A stretch of 64,000 nt of DNA, taken from contig NZ_CP152020.1 in NCBI RefSeq assembly GCF_038624605.1, positions 2,597,312 through 2,661,311 on the forward strand, read 5' to 3'. The DNA is from Psychrobacillus sp. FSL K6-4046 (GTDB lineage: Bacteria > Bacillota > Bacilli > Bacillales_A > Planococcaceae). Below, one piece after another: positions 1 to 9,710 of this stretch (positions are counted from its first letter, which is position 1; every line of letters begins with the position of its first letter). A model generated the notes under the pieces. It ran no database searches. It was not told where the DNA came from and was given only the letters and a program-made list of their open reading frames with translations. Position numbers and translations under genes: made by a program.

Positions 1-1125
1 CTTTATAGCATCTTCGACCGCTAAGCCAGCTACAGGAGGAACTTCTATCTTGTCCGGTTTAAACAACCCAGGGAAAGCTACGATGATGATTAATGCTAGC
101 AAGATAAGGCCAGCTATTATCCCTGTTATTATTTTCCATTTACTTCTTTTCTTCTTTGGTTTTGTTTGTTCAGGAGGCTTATCCTCCGTTTGTAATTTTT
201 TAGTTTCTGCAACATCTTCAAAAGAAACAGGCTCTTTAATAACCGGAAGAACCTTCGTAGCTCCATCGTCTACAGGAACAACAAATTTTGGTTCATTGGA
301 CCTTTCTGGTGACATGGCAGTTGATAAGTCTCTTTCCATTTCCTCTGCAGAACGGTACCTGTTTCTAGGATCTTTTGCAGTTGCCTTTAGGACAACATTT
401 TCTAGGCTTTGTGGTATGACTGGATTGATAGCTCTAACCGATGGAGTTTCCGCCTGTAAATGCTTCAATGCAATGGATACAGCTGACTCTCCTGAAAAAG
501 GAAGCTGTCCAGTTAATAACTCAAACAACACAATTCCTAGCGCATAAATATCCGATTCCCTAGTAGCAGTACCGCCACGGGCTTGTTCTGGAGACAAATA
601 ATGCACGGTTCCTAAAACGGAGTTAGTTTGTGTATAGGAAGTCGCACTTAAAGCCATCGCTATGCCGAAATCAGTTATTTTCACGTTTTCTTGTTCATCC
701 AATAAAATATTTTGTGGTTTTATATCCCGATGAATAATATGATTATTGTGTGCATTAGAAATAGCCGAAGTTAGCTGCTTCATAATCGTAATTGTTTTAA
801 CGGGCGAAACCGGGGCATTATGCTGTATGTATTGTTTTAATGTTTCACCTTTAACATGTTCCATAACTATATAGTGAATATCTTCATCTTCTCCTACGTC
901 GTAGATATTAACTATATTAGGGTGAGTAAGGCTTGTGGCAGAAAGTGCTTCTCGCTGAAAGCGACGACGCAGTTCTTCTTCATTAGAAAAATCATATCGC
1001 AAAACCTTAATTGCGACGTCTCTGTCTAAGATCATATCATGTCCCAAATATACGTTGGACATGCCGCCTCCACCAATCATCTCTAGCAACTTATACCTGC
1101 CGCTAATTCTTTTGCCGATTAACAT
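1..1125 (-). CDS. prkC: Serine/threonine protein kinase PrkC, C-terminus cut by window edge
   Basis: Membrane-anchored Hanks-type kinase that senses muropeptides and phosphorylates growth and germination targets. The open frame runs from an ATG at 1125 off the left edge (375 codons visible). I read a glycine-rich loop GGGGMSNVY, catalytic loop HRDIKPQN, the DFG motif, a basic juxtamembrane stretch KPKKRSKWK, one hydrophobic membrane segment, and the beginning of an extracellular PASTA region (EVPPVAGL). Its ATG lies 2 bp after the prpC stop, with the ribosome site GGAGG inside the end of prpC, so kinase and phosphatase are translationally linked. The remaining PASTA repeats lie outside the window. 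Confidence 0.95.
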   Translation of the reverse strand, partial: MLIGKRISGRYKLLEMIGGGGMSNVYLGHDMILDRDVAIKVLRYDFSNEEELRRRFQREALSATSLTHPNIVNIYDVGEDEDIHYIVMEHVKGETLKQYIQHNAPVSPVKTITIMKQLTSAISNAHNNHIIHRDIKPQNILLDEQENVKITDFGIAMALSATSYTQTNSVLGTVHYLSPEQARGGTATRESDIYALGIVLFELLTGQLPFSGESAVSIALKHLQAETPSVRAINPVIPQSLENVVLKATAKDPRNRYRSAEEMERDLSTAMSPERSNEPKFVVPVDDGATKVLPVIKEPVSFEDVAETKKLQTEDKPPEQTKPKKKRSKWKIITGIIAGLILLALIIIVAFPGLFKPDKIEVPPVAGLAVEDAIK

Positions 1126-1127
1126 CC

Positions 1128-1865
1128 TTACACCTCCTCATCCTTATTCGTTAACAAGATCAGGGATATATTATCTTCTCCGCCTGACTTATTAGCTTCC
1201 TCTACTAATTCATCTCCCATTTCGTAAAGAGATTTCTTTGAGTATAGCAAGTGCTGTATATAGGATTCACTTATTTTGTTACTTAAACCATCTGTGCAAA
1301 AAAGAAAATATGAATTCGCTGCAAATTCTACTTCAAAAAAATCAGGGTGAATAGTTCGTTCGGTTCCGACTGCTTTCATAATTGCATTCTTCATAGGGTG
1401 TGTTTTTGCTTGTTCTTCATTTATCTCCCCAGAGTCGAGTAAGACATTTACAAAAGAATGGTCTCTTGTAATTTGCCGAACCAAGTTTTGTGTAATTTGA
1501 TAAACGCGACTGTCCCCAATATGAGCTATAATCCCTTTGCTGTTTTCAAACAAACCTGCAATTAAAGTTGTTCCCATACCCTCACACCCTGTATTAGAGG
1601 ATGAATGTTGGGCGATTAGTTGGTTAATGGTTTGAAACGTGTACATTAACCAATCTTTTGCTGGAACAACAGAAGGATTGTAAGCATGAAAATACTTTTC
1701 GAACTCAGTAATAGCCATCTCACTAGCTACATCTCCAGCATTATGACCACCCATTCCGTCCGCTACAACAGCTAAAATACGACCATCCTCACGTTTAAAT
1801 ACACCTACACGATCCTCATTAATGGTTCTTTTCAAGCCTACATCAGTTTTAACAACGAACCTCAT
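1128..1865 (-). CDS. prpC: PP2C-type protein phosphatase PrpC (Stp)
   Basis: Metal-dependent Ser/Thr phosphatase that reverses PrkC phosphorylation. The 245-residue protein is a single PP2C domain with the metal-binding motifs VVADGMGGHNAGD near residue 35, GDSRVY near 117, DHSFVN near 136 and GGEDNISL near 228; length matches the family. It lies directly upstream of prkC in one transcription unit. In B. subtilis rlmN separates rsmB from prpC; here only 38 bp separate them and rlmN is absent. Confidence 0.95.
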   Translation of the reverse strand: MRFVVKTDVGLKRTINEDRVGVFKREDGRILAVVADGMGGHNAGDVASEMAITEFEKYFHAYNPSVVPAKDWLMYTFQTINQLIAQHSSSNTGCEGMGTTLIAGLFENSKGIIAHIGDSRVYQITQNLVRQITRDHSFVNVLLDSGEINEEQAKTHPMKNAIMKAVGTERTIHPDFFEVEFAANSYFLFCTDGLSNKISESYIQHLLYSKKSLYEMGDELVEEANKSGGEDNISLILLTNKDEEV

Positions 1866-1903
1866 TTATCCCTTCACCTCTTCATAGATAGAGCCCGTTG
1901 CAA

Positions 1904-3256
1904 TCAGCTCTTTTTTTGAAAAACTGCCACAAAAAATCCATCACTTCTCAGGTCTTGAGGAAACAGCTGTAACATACCATCCTCTTCTTGTTGCTTTATA
2001 TTCTTTACAACGTCTGGAAAACTTTTTAGTTCCATATCTGGATGTTTTTCCATAAATAACTTGGCCGTACCTTCATTTTCCTCACGGTCCACTGTACACG
2101 TACTATAAACTATTAAACCATTTGGCTTTAAAAGTGTATATGCTTCGTCTAATAATTTTAGTTGTATCGGCTTCAGTGAATCGAAATCCTTTTCACTTTT
2201 CGTATATTTAATGTCAGGCTTTCTTTTCATGACCCCTAGACCACTACAAGGAGCATCAACTAAAATACGGTCAAACGTTTGCTCTGGAAATAACTCTGAC
2301 GCTTGGCGTGCATCTTTTTCAACTGTTTCAATAAAACTAAAGCCTAGTCTTTCAGCATTTTCTTTTACTAATTTCAATTTATGCTGGTGAATATCCATCG
2401 CTACAAGCTTTCCAGTATTTTTCATTTTTTCAGCTATATGTGTCGTTTTTCCGCCTGGTGCAGAGCACATGTCTAATACGGTCATTCCTGGTTCTGCTTG
2501 AAGAGCATAGGCCGGGATCATAGAGCTTTCGTCTTGAATGGTAACAAAACCTTTTTGAAAAGCTGTCGTTTTAGCTGCTTGGCCATTGAACAAATAAATA
2601 CACTCTGGAATAACTTCGCTCTTTGCCACGACATATCCTTCTTGAGTCATTAAATGCATAACTTGTTCTACTGTTCGCTTGAATAAATTAACACGTAAAG
2701 TAGTCACAGGAGGCTCGTTATTTTCTTTAAGCATTTGCTCAGTTGTTTCAAAACCATATTCGGAAATAAATCGTTTCACCATCCACATTGGGTGACTAGT
2801 CTCGATAGAAAGTCTCTCTACCTTGTCTTGAATCTCTTCCGTGGAACGGACGCCTTCTCGAAGGATCGAGCGTAAAATACCATTAATTACACCGGAAATT
2901 CCCTTATGTCCTCTTCGCTTAGCAATGTTAACCGCTTCATTTACAGCTGCATGGTCTGGAATTCTCGATAAATAGTGTATTTGATATAAGGACAATCGAA
3001 GAAGTTGTCTAACCCAGTCATCCAGCTTACCTTTTATAAAGGGCTGAAGGTAGTAATCTAATGTCATTTTATGTTGAAGCGTTCCATAAGTTAACTCGGT
3101 TAATAAGGCTCGATCTTTTGGTTCAATGTCATACTTTTCAATTGTTTGATGTAGCAACAAGTTACTATAAGCTTGTTGTTTTTCAACAGCCATTAGTATA
3201 GTTAATGCTGCATCTCTTACATTACCTGTCCATATTTTTTCATTCTTTTTTGTCAT
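1904..3256 (-). CDS. rsmB: 16S rRNA (cytosine-967-C5)-methyltransferase RsmB
   Basis: Methylates C967 (E. coli numbering) of 16S rRNA using S-adenosylmethionine. The 450-residue protein has an N-terminal NusB-like RNA-binding domain (about 1-140) and a C-terminal Rossmann methyltransferase domain with the SAM motif VLDMCSAPGGKTTH, the catalytic-site motif DAPCSGLG and the second cysteine motif STCTVDREENE. Its start overlaps the fmt stop by 4 bp, consistent with coupled translation in the def-fmt-rsmB order typical of Bacillales. Confidence 0.95.
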   Translation of the reverse strand: MTKKNEKIWTGNVRDAALTILMAVEKQQAYSNLLLHQTIEKYDIEPKDRALLTELTYGTLQHKMTLDYYLQPFIKGKLDDWVRQLLRLSLYQIHYLSRIPDHAAVNEAVNIAKRRGHKGISGVINGILRSILREGVRSTEEIQDKVERLSIETSHPMWMVKRFISEYGFETTEQMLKENNEPPVTTLRVNLFKRTVEQVMHLMTQEGYVVAKSEVIPECIYLFNGQAAKTTAFQKGFVTIQDESSMIPAYALQAEPGMTVLDMCSAPGGKTTHIAEKMKNTGKLVAMDIHQHKLKLVKENAERLGFSFIETVEKDARQASELFPEQTFDRILVDAPCSGLGVMKRKPDIKYTKSEKDFDSLKPIQLKLLDEAYTLLKPNGLIVYSTCTVDREENEGTAKLFMEKHPDMELKSFPDVVKNIKQQEEDGMLQLFPQDLRSDGFFVAVFQKKS

Positions 3257-4194
3257 TCAAATTTGTCTCCTATTCGCAATTTAGAACCTACGCCTCGCAA
3301 ATAGTCATTTGCAGACATTTTTTTCTTCCCAGCCGGCTGTATCTCATCAATTCGGATAGCTTCTCCCAAACCAGTTTGAACAACAAAATAATCTGTTTCA
3401 ATTTTTACGACTGTCCCTGGTAATTCCATTGTATCTGTATCAATCGTGTCTGCTTTCCAAAGCTTCACTGTTTGTCCATCTAATGTGGTATATGCTACAG
3501 GCCACGGATGAAGACCACGGATTTGATTGTGAATTTCTATTGCAGACTTAGTCCAATCTACTCTTTCCTGTTCGCGTGAAATATTTCTTGCATAGGTAAC
3601 TAGAGACTCATCTTGGACAATTCGTTCATTTCTGCCCGTAATGATTAATGGCAATGTTTCCTTTAAAAGGAGAGTTCCTACTTCACTTAGTTTGTTAAAC
3701 AGAATTCCAGTATCATCTAGATGTGTAATAGGAATTTCACGCTGAGAAATGATATCCCCTGCATCGAGTTTTTCCTCCATATACATAATAGTGACACCTG
3801 TTTTTTCTTGTCCATCTATAATTGCTTGGTGTATTGGGGCTCCTCCACGATAGGCTGGAAGTAAGGATGCATGCACATTGATACAACCGTATTTGGGAGC
3901 TTCTAGTAATTCTTTCGGTAAAATTTGACCAAAGGCAGCAGTGACAATCAAGTCTGGCGCCAGGTTAAGGATTTGATTGAGTTCCTCAGATCCCTTTAGC
4001 TTGTTTGGCTGAATGATTGGTAATCCAAGCTCTAAAGCCTCTTCCTTTACCGGAGGAGGAGTTAACACTTTTTTTCTACCTACTGGTCGATCAGGCTGAG
4101 TCACAACAGCACTAATCTCGTAGCCTTCCTCAACTAGCATGCGTAAGATTGGTGCTGAGAAAGCAGGTGTGCCCATGAATACGATAGAAGTCAT
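3253..4194 (-). CDS. fmt: Methionyl-tRNA formyltransferase
   Basis: Formylates initiator Met-tRNA using 10-formyltetrahydrofolate. The 313-residue protein shows the formyltransferase core with the catalytic Asn-His-Asp set (NVHASLLPAYRGGAPI and the LDAGDI loop) followed by the C-terminal OB-like tRNA-binding domain beginning near residue 205. It overlaps def upstream and rsmB downstream by 4 bp each, so def, fmt and rsmB are likely coupled in translation. Confidence 0.96.
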   Translation of the reverse strand: MTSIVFMGTPAFSAPILRMLVEEGYEISAVVTQPDRPVGRKKVLTPPPVKEEALELGLPIIQPNKLKGSEELNQILNLAPDLIVTAAFGQILPKELLEAPKYGCINVHASLLPAYRGGAPIHQAIIDGQEKTGVTIMYMEEKLDAGDIISQREIPITHLDDTGILFNKLSEVGTLLLKETLPLIITGRNERIVQDESLVTYARNISREQERVDWTKSAIEIHNQIRGLHPWPVAYTTLDGQTVKLWKADTIDTDTMELPGTVVKIETDYFVVQTGLGEAIRIDEIQPAGKKKMSANDYLRGVGSKLRIGDKFE

Positions 4195-4682
4195 AGCTCA
4201 TCCTCCTGTTCATTCTCCAACTCTTCCATATCAACATAACGAATTATTTTAGAGGTAAATAAAATACCGTGTAAATGATCAATTTCATGTAAAATTGCTC
4301 TTGCTTCGTAGTCCTCTGCCTCTAACTCATATAAAGAGCCATCACGATCTTGAGCCTCTACCTTCACATAAAATGGACGCTCTACCTCTCCATAAATGTC
4401 AGGAAAACTTAGGCATCCTTCCACTTCCACTTCTGATCCACCTATTTCGACTACTTCGGGATTAATCATTTCAATTACCTCTTGACCTTCTCCTAAGTCT
4501 ACAATCGCCACTTGGATGGCTTCTCCAACCTGGGGCGCAGCAAGACCGATACCATCTGAAGCAATCATTGTGTCATACATATCGTCTAGTAGCTTACCAA
4601 GTTTCTCATCAAATGCATGAACTTCTTTACATTTTTGGGTTAATATTTCATTAGGGTGTGTAACGATTGATCGAATTGCCAT
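4191..4682 (-). CDS. def: Peptide deformylase
   Basis: Removes the formyl group from nascent polypeptides with a metal held by one Cys and two His. All three family motifs are visible: GIGLAAPQVG near residue 45, EGCLSFP near 89 (metal Cys) and HEIDHLHG near 132 (metal His pair and catalytic Glu). At 163 residues it is a type-1 enzyme of ordinary length. It is placed between priA and fmt, the standard order. Confidence 0.97.
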   Translation of the reverse strand: MAIRSIVTHPNEILTQKCKEVHAFDEKLGKLLDDMYDTMIASDGIGLAAPQVGEAIQVAIVDLGEGQEVIEMINPEVVEIGGSEVEVEGCLSFPDIYGEVERPFYVKVEAQDRDGSLYELEAEDYEARAILHEIDHLHGILFTSKIIRYVDMEELENEQEDEL

Positions 4683-4707
4683 TTCTAAATTCCTCTTTTC
4701 AAACAGC

Positions 4708-7119
4708 CTATAAAATAGTGGAGGGATCTAAGTCTACTGTAAGTATAACCCCTTTTTTTATCCACTCCGTACGGTAAATTTTAATCAGTTGCTGTAGTTT
4801 TTCTATTAATAGTGGTTCTTGTTTGTATTTTATCAAACATTGGTAGCGATATCTATTTTGTATCTTGCTAATTGCGCTTGCAGTCGGCCCTATTACCATA
4901 CTCGTGCTCGATAGATTACCTCGTAACCAATCGGTAGCAAGCTTCGCGTATTCTGCTGCAAGAAGAACATTTTCATGCGTAACTTGCACTAATGTCACGT
5001 AATAGAATGGTGGATATTCATATTGCTTACGCATAATCATTTCATTATGATAAAAGGGCTCGTACAGTTGGTCCTTAGAGTACTCTATCGCATAGTGCTC
5101 AGGGGTATACGTTTGGATGAATACAATACCTTCCTTATCGTGTCTTCCTGCTCGACCACTTACCTGTGTCATTAGCTGAAATGTTTTTTCAGCAGCTCTA
5201 AAATCCGCAAGGTGGAGAGTAGTATCGGCATTCAAGACACCTACCAAAGTGATATTAGGAAAGTCCAGTCCTTTTGCTATCATCTGTGTTCCTAATAGAA
5301 TGTCTGCCTCGCCATCTCCAAACTGTTTCAGAATGCGTTCATGCGATCCCTTCGTTCTAGTAGTATCAACATCCATTCGTAAAACTCTGGCATAAGGAAA
5401 TAATTTAGTAATTTCCTCTTCTACCTTTTGCGTACCTGTGCCAAAAAAACGGATATGTTCACTCTGACATTCCGGACACTGATGAGGCACTGGCTCCTCA
5501 TGTCCGCAATAATGACATTTTAATCGTTCGCCTTCTCGGTGATACGTTAAAGAAATATCACACTGGTCGCATTCTACAACTGTTCCACAATCTCTACAAA
5601 GAACAAAAGAAGAGAAACCTCTCTTATTTAAAAAGAGTACAATTTGTTCTTTCTTTTCTAGTTTTTCTCGAATGGCATCTGCTAAAGGAACACTAAACAT
5701 AGAACGGTTCCCACTTTTTAGCTCCGCACGCATATCCACTATATTGACGGTTGGTAAAGCTTGCTCTTTTGCCCTCATTGTTAAAGTTAGTAAAGTGTAT
5801 ACCCCTTTTGATGCACGTGCATAGGATTCTAAGGAGGGGGTGGCACTGCCTAAAATAACCGGGCATTTATGATACTCACTTCTCCAAATTGCAACATCTC
5901 TGGCATGGTAGCGCGGTGTATCCTCTTGCTTATAGGAGGACTCATGTTCCTCATCTAAAATAATGACACCTAAATCCTTAAATGGAGCAAATACTGCTGA
6001 TCTAGCTCCAACAACAACCATTACTTCACCACGCCAAATTTTACGCCACTCATCAAACTTCTCGCCGGTTGATAGGCCACTATGCATTACTGCCACCTGG
6101 TCCCCGAAGCGCAGCTTGAAACGTCGTGTCATTTGGGGTGTCAATGAAATCTCAGGTACCAGCATTATTGCTTGTTTTCCTTCTGCTATAGATTTTTCTA
6201 TTGCATGAAGATAGATTTCTGTTTTACCGCTGCCTGTTATACCGTGCAATAAAAAGGTAGTGTTTTCTCTATTATTTTGAGCATTTGTAATTTTAGATAA
6301 TGCAGCCTTCTGTTCATTAGTTAGCTGTACTCGGTTATCACGATCTTGATAGTCAAGTGAAGTAATCTCCCGATACACCTCTTCTTGCTCTTTCACTAAT
6401 ATCTTTTTATTAATAAGTGCATGAACAGTAGCATTACTAACAGCGGCAGTCTGAATTATTTCTTGCATAGTGAAAGAGTTTTGTTCTTGTGCTAGAAGCC
6501 ACTCAATCAATTCTTTTTGTTTTACTGCTTGTTTGGTGAGTTTATTTAGTTGATCTATTATAAATTCTTTATCTTCAACCAGCGTATATTTAGTAACTGT
6601 TTTAACTCTTGTTTGCTGCTTAATAATATTTTCGAGCAATAGACTACCTTCTGTTAAATGCCTTTTCATCACACGTAGCATTCCTGCTTTTTCAAAAGCT
6701 TCATAAGGAAGAACTTCTTTCTTTCCAAAAAGCGCTAGAATCTCTTCATCTAATTGGGTAGAGTCAACTATCTTAATATTTTTTTTATAGGATGCTCGTA
6801 AGGCAGCTGGAAGCATTACTTGAAGAGCGTCAATTTCATAGCAAAGAGTTTTCTTTGTCATCCATTTAGACAACTCTAGCAATTCTTCCGTAATAACTGG
6901 CTCAACATCTATAATCGATAGAACTTCCTTAAGTTTTGTTCGATCTATATCTGTTTCTCCTTTGATATTGGTAATAAACCCTTGCACTTTTCGATTACCG
7001 AAAGGAACATGAACCCGGCTACCTCGTTCTACTAAGTCTTCCAAATGTTCAGGTACTACATAATCAAACGGGCGGTCAATCGGATATGCAGCTACATCAA
7101 CAATAACCTCTACAATCAT
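4708..7119 (-). CDS. priA: Primosomal protein N' (PriA helicase)
   Basis: Superfamily 2 3'-5' helicase that restarts stalled replication forks by recognising branched DNA and loading the replisome. The 803-residue chain has an N-terminal DNA-binding domain, Walker A GITGSGKTEIYL near residue 294, DEEH box, a zinc-binding insertion with four CxxC pairs (CRDCGTVVECDQC and CHYCGHEEPVPHQCPEC, about 510-555) and the helicase C-terminal motifs ending in QVSGRAGR. It overlaps the coaBC stop by 4 bp. Confidence 0.97.
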   Translation of the reverse strand: MIVEVIVDVAAYPIDRPFDYVVPEHLEDLVERGSRVHVPFGNRKVQGFITNIKGETDIDRTKLKEVLSIIDVEPVITEELLELSKWMTKKTLCYEIDALQVMLPAALRASYKKNIKIVDSTQLDEEILALFGKKEVLPYEAFEKAGMLRVMKRHLTEGSLLLENIIKQQTRVKTVTKYTLVEDKEFIIDQLNKLTKQAVKQKELIEWLLAQEQNSFTMQEIIQTAAVSNATVHALINKKILVKEQEEVYREITSLDYQDRDNRVQLTNEQKAALSKITNAQNNRENTTFLLHGITGSGKTEIYLHAIEKSIAEGKQAIMLVPEISLTPQMTRRFKLRFGDQVAVMHSGLSTGEKFDEWRKIWRGEVMVVVGARSAVFAPFKDLGVIILDEEHESSYKQEDTPRYHARDVAIWRSEYHKCPVILGSATPSLESYARASKGVYTLLTLTMRAKEQALPTVNIVDMRAELKSGNRSMFSVPLADAIREKLEKKEQIVLFLNKRGFSSFVLCRDCGTVVECDQCDISLTYHREGERLKCHYCGHEEPVPHQCPECQSEHIRFFGTGTQKVEEEITKLFPYARVLRMDVDTTRTKGSHERILKQFGDGEADILLGTQMIAKGLDFPNITLVGVLNADTTLHLADFRAAEKTFQLMTQVSGRAGRHDKEGIVFIQTYTPEHYAIEYSKDQLYEPFYHNEMIMRKQYEYPPFYYVTLVQVTHENVLLAAEYAKLATDWLRGNLSSTSMVIGPTASAISKIQNRYRYQCLIKYKQEPLLIEKLQQLIKIYRTEWIKKGVILTVDLDPSTIL

Positions 7120-8324
7120 AGAGTCTCATCTTTCTCTAGCTCGATTATCATGCGGAATAACTGAAGGGCTAGCTCCTTCTTACTGGTTTGTGGAAAGTGA
7201 ATATCGATATCATTCTTTCCAACAAGAGTTACGGCATTCGTTTCTGTCCCAAAACCAGAACCCTCTTCTGTCACATCATTAGCTATTATATAATCTGCAT
7301 TTTTCTTTTTTAACTTACCTTTTGCATAATGCACAACATCATTAGTTTCAGCTGCAAAGCCAACTAATATTTGACTTGTTTTACGTTTTCCCAACTCTGA
7401 TAATATGTCCGTAGTTTTTTCCAAAGCGATTGTAACTTCCCCCTCTTTTTTCTTCATCTTTTGAGGGTGTATTTCTTTCGCCTTATAATCCGCTACTGCT
7501 GCTGTTTTCACTACTATAGAGGCTGTTTCAAAATGATTAAGGACTGCAAGAAACATATCCTCTGTGCTTTCGACGTTTACTAGCTTTACATTTTGAGGAG
7601 CATCTATTGCAACTGGACCTGAAATGAGAATAGTCTCTGCTCCTAATTTAGAAGCAGCCTCTGCCATAGCATATCCCATTTTACCGCTTGAAAAATTAGT
7701 TAAAAATCGAACAGGATCTAGCTTTTCTCTTGTAGGACCTGCAGTTACGACTACCTTTTTCCCTTTTAGAGGTAAGTCTTTCGGAGAAAAATGTGTTTCG
7801 ACTAACTCTACAATTTTTTCTGGTTCTTCCAATCTTCCCTTTCCAACGTAACCACATGCTAAAAAGCCTTCAGATGGCTCGATAAATGAATATCCGTCTT
7901 TTGAAAGCTGTTCAATATTCCGTTTTACTGCTGGATGGTCGTACATATGTACATTCATAGCAGGCGCAATCCAGACATCTGCCGTTGTTGCTAAAAGAGT
8001 AGTGGTAACCATATTGTCCGCTATCCCATTAGCAAGCTTGGCAATAGTATTAGCTGTTGCAGGAGCAACGAGCACCAAATCCGCCCAATCTGCTAAATCT
8101 ATGTGTGCAATAACCTGCGAATTTTTTTCATCAAACGTGTCATAGTATACATCATTTCTTGACATCGCTTGAAAACTTAATGGTGTCACAAATTCCATAG
8201 CGGATGGTGTCATCATTACCTTCACTTCTGCGCCAGCCTGCGTTAGCTTACTTACTAGCGCAACTGCTTTATAAACTGCAATCCCGCCTGTCACACAAAC
8301 AAGAATTTTCTTAGAAGTTATCAT
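7116..8324 (-). CDS. coaBC: Bifunctional phosphopantothenoylcysteine decarboxylase / phosphopantothenate-cysteine ligase
   Basis: Performs two consecutive steps of coenzyme A synthesis. The N-terminal flavoprotein CoaC half (about 1-180) has ILVCVTGGIAVYKA and the substrate motif PAMNVHMYDHPA; the CoaB half (about 185-402) has the nucleotide-binding motif VVTAGPTREKLDPVR, NFSSGKMGYA and KTAAVADYK. Length 402 is typical. A hairpin at 8350-8383 lies between rpoZ and this gene, so part of the upstream transcription may stop there. Confidence 0.96.
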   Translation of the reverse strand: MITSKKILVCVTGGIAVYKAVALVSKLTQAGAEVKVMMTPSAMEFVTPLSFQAMSRNDVYYDTFDEKNSQVIAHIDLADWADLVLVAPATANTIAKLANGIADNMVTTTLLATTADVWIAPAMNVHMYDHPAVKRNIEQLSKDGYSFIEPSEGFLACGYVGKGRLEEPEKIVELVETHFSPKDLPLKGKKVVVTAGPTREKLDPVRFLTNFSSGKMGYAMAEAASKLGAETILISGPVAIDAPQNVKLVNVESTEDMFLAVLNHFETASIVVKTAAVADYKAKEIHPQKMKKKEGEVTIALEKTTDILSELGKRKTSQILVGFAAETNDVVHYAKGKLKKKNADYIIANDVTEEGSGFGTETNAVTLVGKNDIDIHFPQTSKKELALQLFRMIIELEKDETL

Positions 8325-8349
8325 TTATTAATCCCCTCTCTAAACAACA

Positions 8350-8383
8350 ACCTCCCAAAGAACAGATACATTCTTTGGGAGGT
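8350..8383 (-). terminator. Terminator-like hairpin between rpoZ and coaBC
   Basis: A perfect 13-bp inverted repeat (8350-8362 with 8371-8383) with an 8-base loop. On the minus strand it is followed by a short GT-rich tail rather than a clean T-run, so it may be a weak terminator or a processing site of the gmk-rpoZ message. The remainder of the 160-bp gap (8384-8484) shows no gene. Confidence 0.5.
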
Positions 8384-8484
8384 GTCTTTTCATCCGATTC
8401 GCCTTGGCGTTTACTCCTAAGGTATCCGTTGAGGCATTTAACTATTACTTTAGCTGATGTCTAACGCAAGCTAAATAGAGTTAC

Positions 8485-8709
8485 TTATACTTCATCCTCG
8501 TATACAGCATTTTCGTTAGTGGATTCGATTTTAAGCTCTCCAGCAGCTACTTCCTCAAGTGCTTTACCAACTTGCTTCGCTGAAACGTAAATACCTAGGC
8601 GCTCTCCGCCTTCTTCTTGTAACTGGCGTGCTCTTTTAGAAGCAACGCTTACTAATGAATACTTTGAATCGATTTGGTTTTTTAATGAATCTACTGATGG
8701 ATATAACAT
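8485..8709 (-). CDS. rpoZ: DNA-directed RNA polymerase omega subunit
   Basis: Small RNA polymerase subunit that aids assembly by holding beta-prime. The 74-residue protein begins MLYPSVDSL, with the conserved segment SLVSVASKRARQLQ and an acidic C-terminus typical of Bacillales omega. It follows gmk after a single base, the universal gmk-rpoZ pairing. Confidence 0.93.
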   Translation of the reverse strand: MLYPSVDSLKNQIDSKYSLVSVASKRARQLQEEGGERLGIYVSAKQVGKALEEVAAGELKIESTNENAVYEDEV

Positions 8710-8710
8710 T

Positions 8711-9352
<642 letters not shown>

Positions 9353-9389
9353 CTATCTCCGAATACTAACTTTAATACATACTTTACTG

Positions 9390-9398
9390 ATTATAACA
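9390..9398 (-). promoter_or_regulatory. Candidate extended -10 promoter of the gmk operon
   Basis: The minus strand carries TGTTATAAT, a perfect TATAAT (9395-9390) preceded by the TG dinucleotide of an extended -10, about 60 bp upstream of the gmk start. No good -35 hexamer is seen, as is allowed for extended -10 promoters. The 343-bp divergent gap (9332-9710) also holds the rqcH leader. Confidence 0.45.
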
Positions 9399-9523
9399 CA
9401 AGTCCTCTATAAAATGATAAGATTAAAAGAAAAGCAAGGACTTGTTTATTACTTTAGCTATATTAACAATTTTTAGATTTTAACGTTTGAGATAGTTTTG
9501 CTTAAAGATATACAAGTTTAAGC

Positions 9524-9710
9524 TATAATTGAGTTCTCATGATAGAGAAACTAATCGGTGAGAGGATAAACTCGCCTATGCAGGTAGTTTTTTAGTCCAC
9601 TCTTCTTATTCCAATTGTAAAAAAATCATATTCTCTGCATTTTTACCAAACTAACATAGTTTAATCAATTTTAAATGAATATAAAAAACTGTTTTGAAAG
9701 AGGAATTATT
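9524..9710 (+). promoter_or_regulatory. rqcH promoter -10 and hairpin-containing leader
   Basis: A TATAAT at 9524-9529 would start transcription near 9536 and give a leader of about 175 nt. Inside it, around 9553-9592, GGTGAG pairs with CTCGCC across an 8-base loop, flanked by ACTA and TAGT, and is followed by TTTTTT. This looks like an intrinsic terminator ahead of the gene and could be an attenuator. It matches no riboswitch class I recognise; no good -35 box is visible. Confidence 0.35.
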
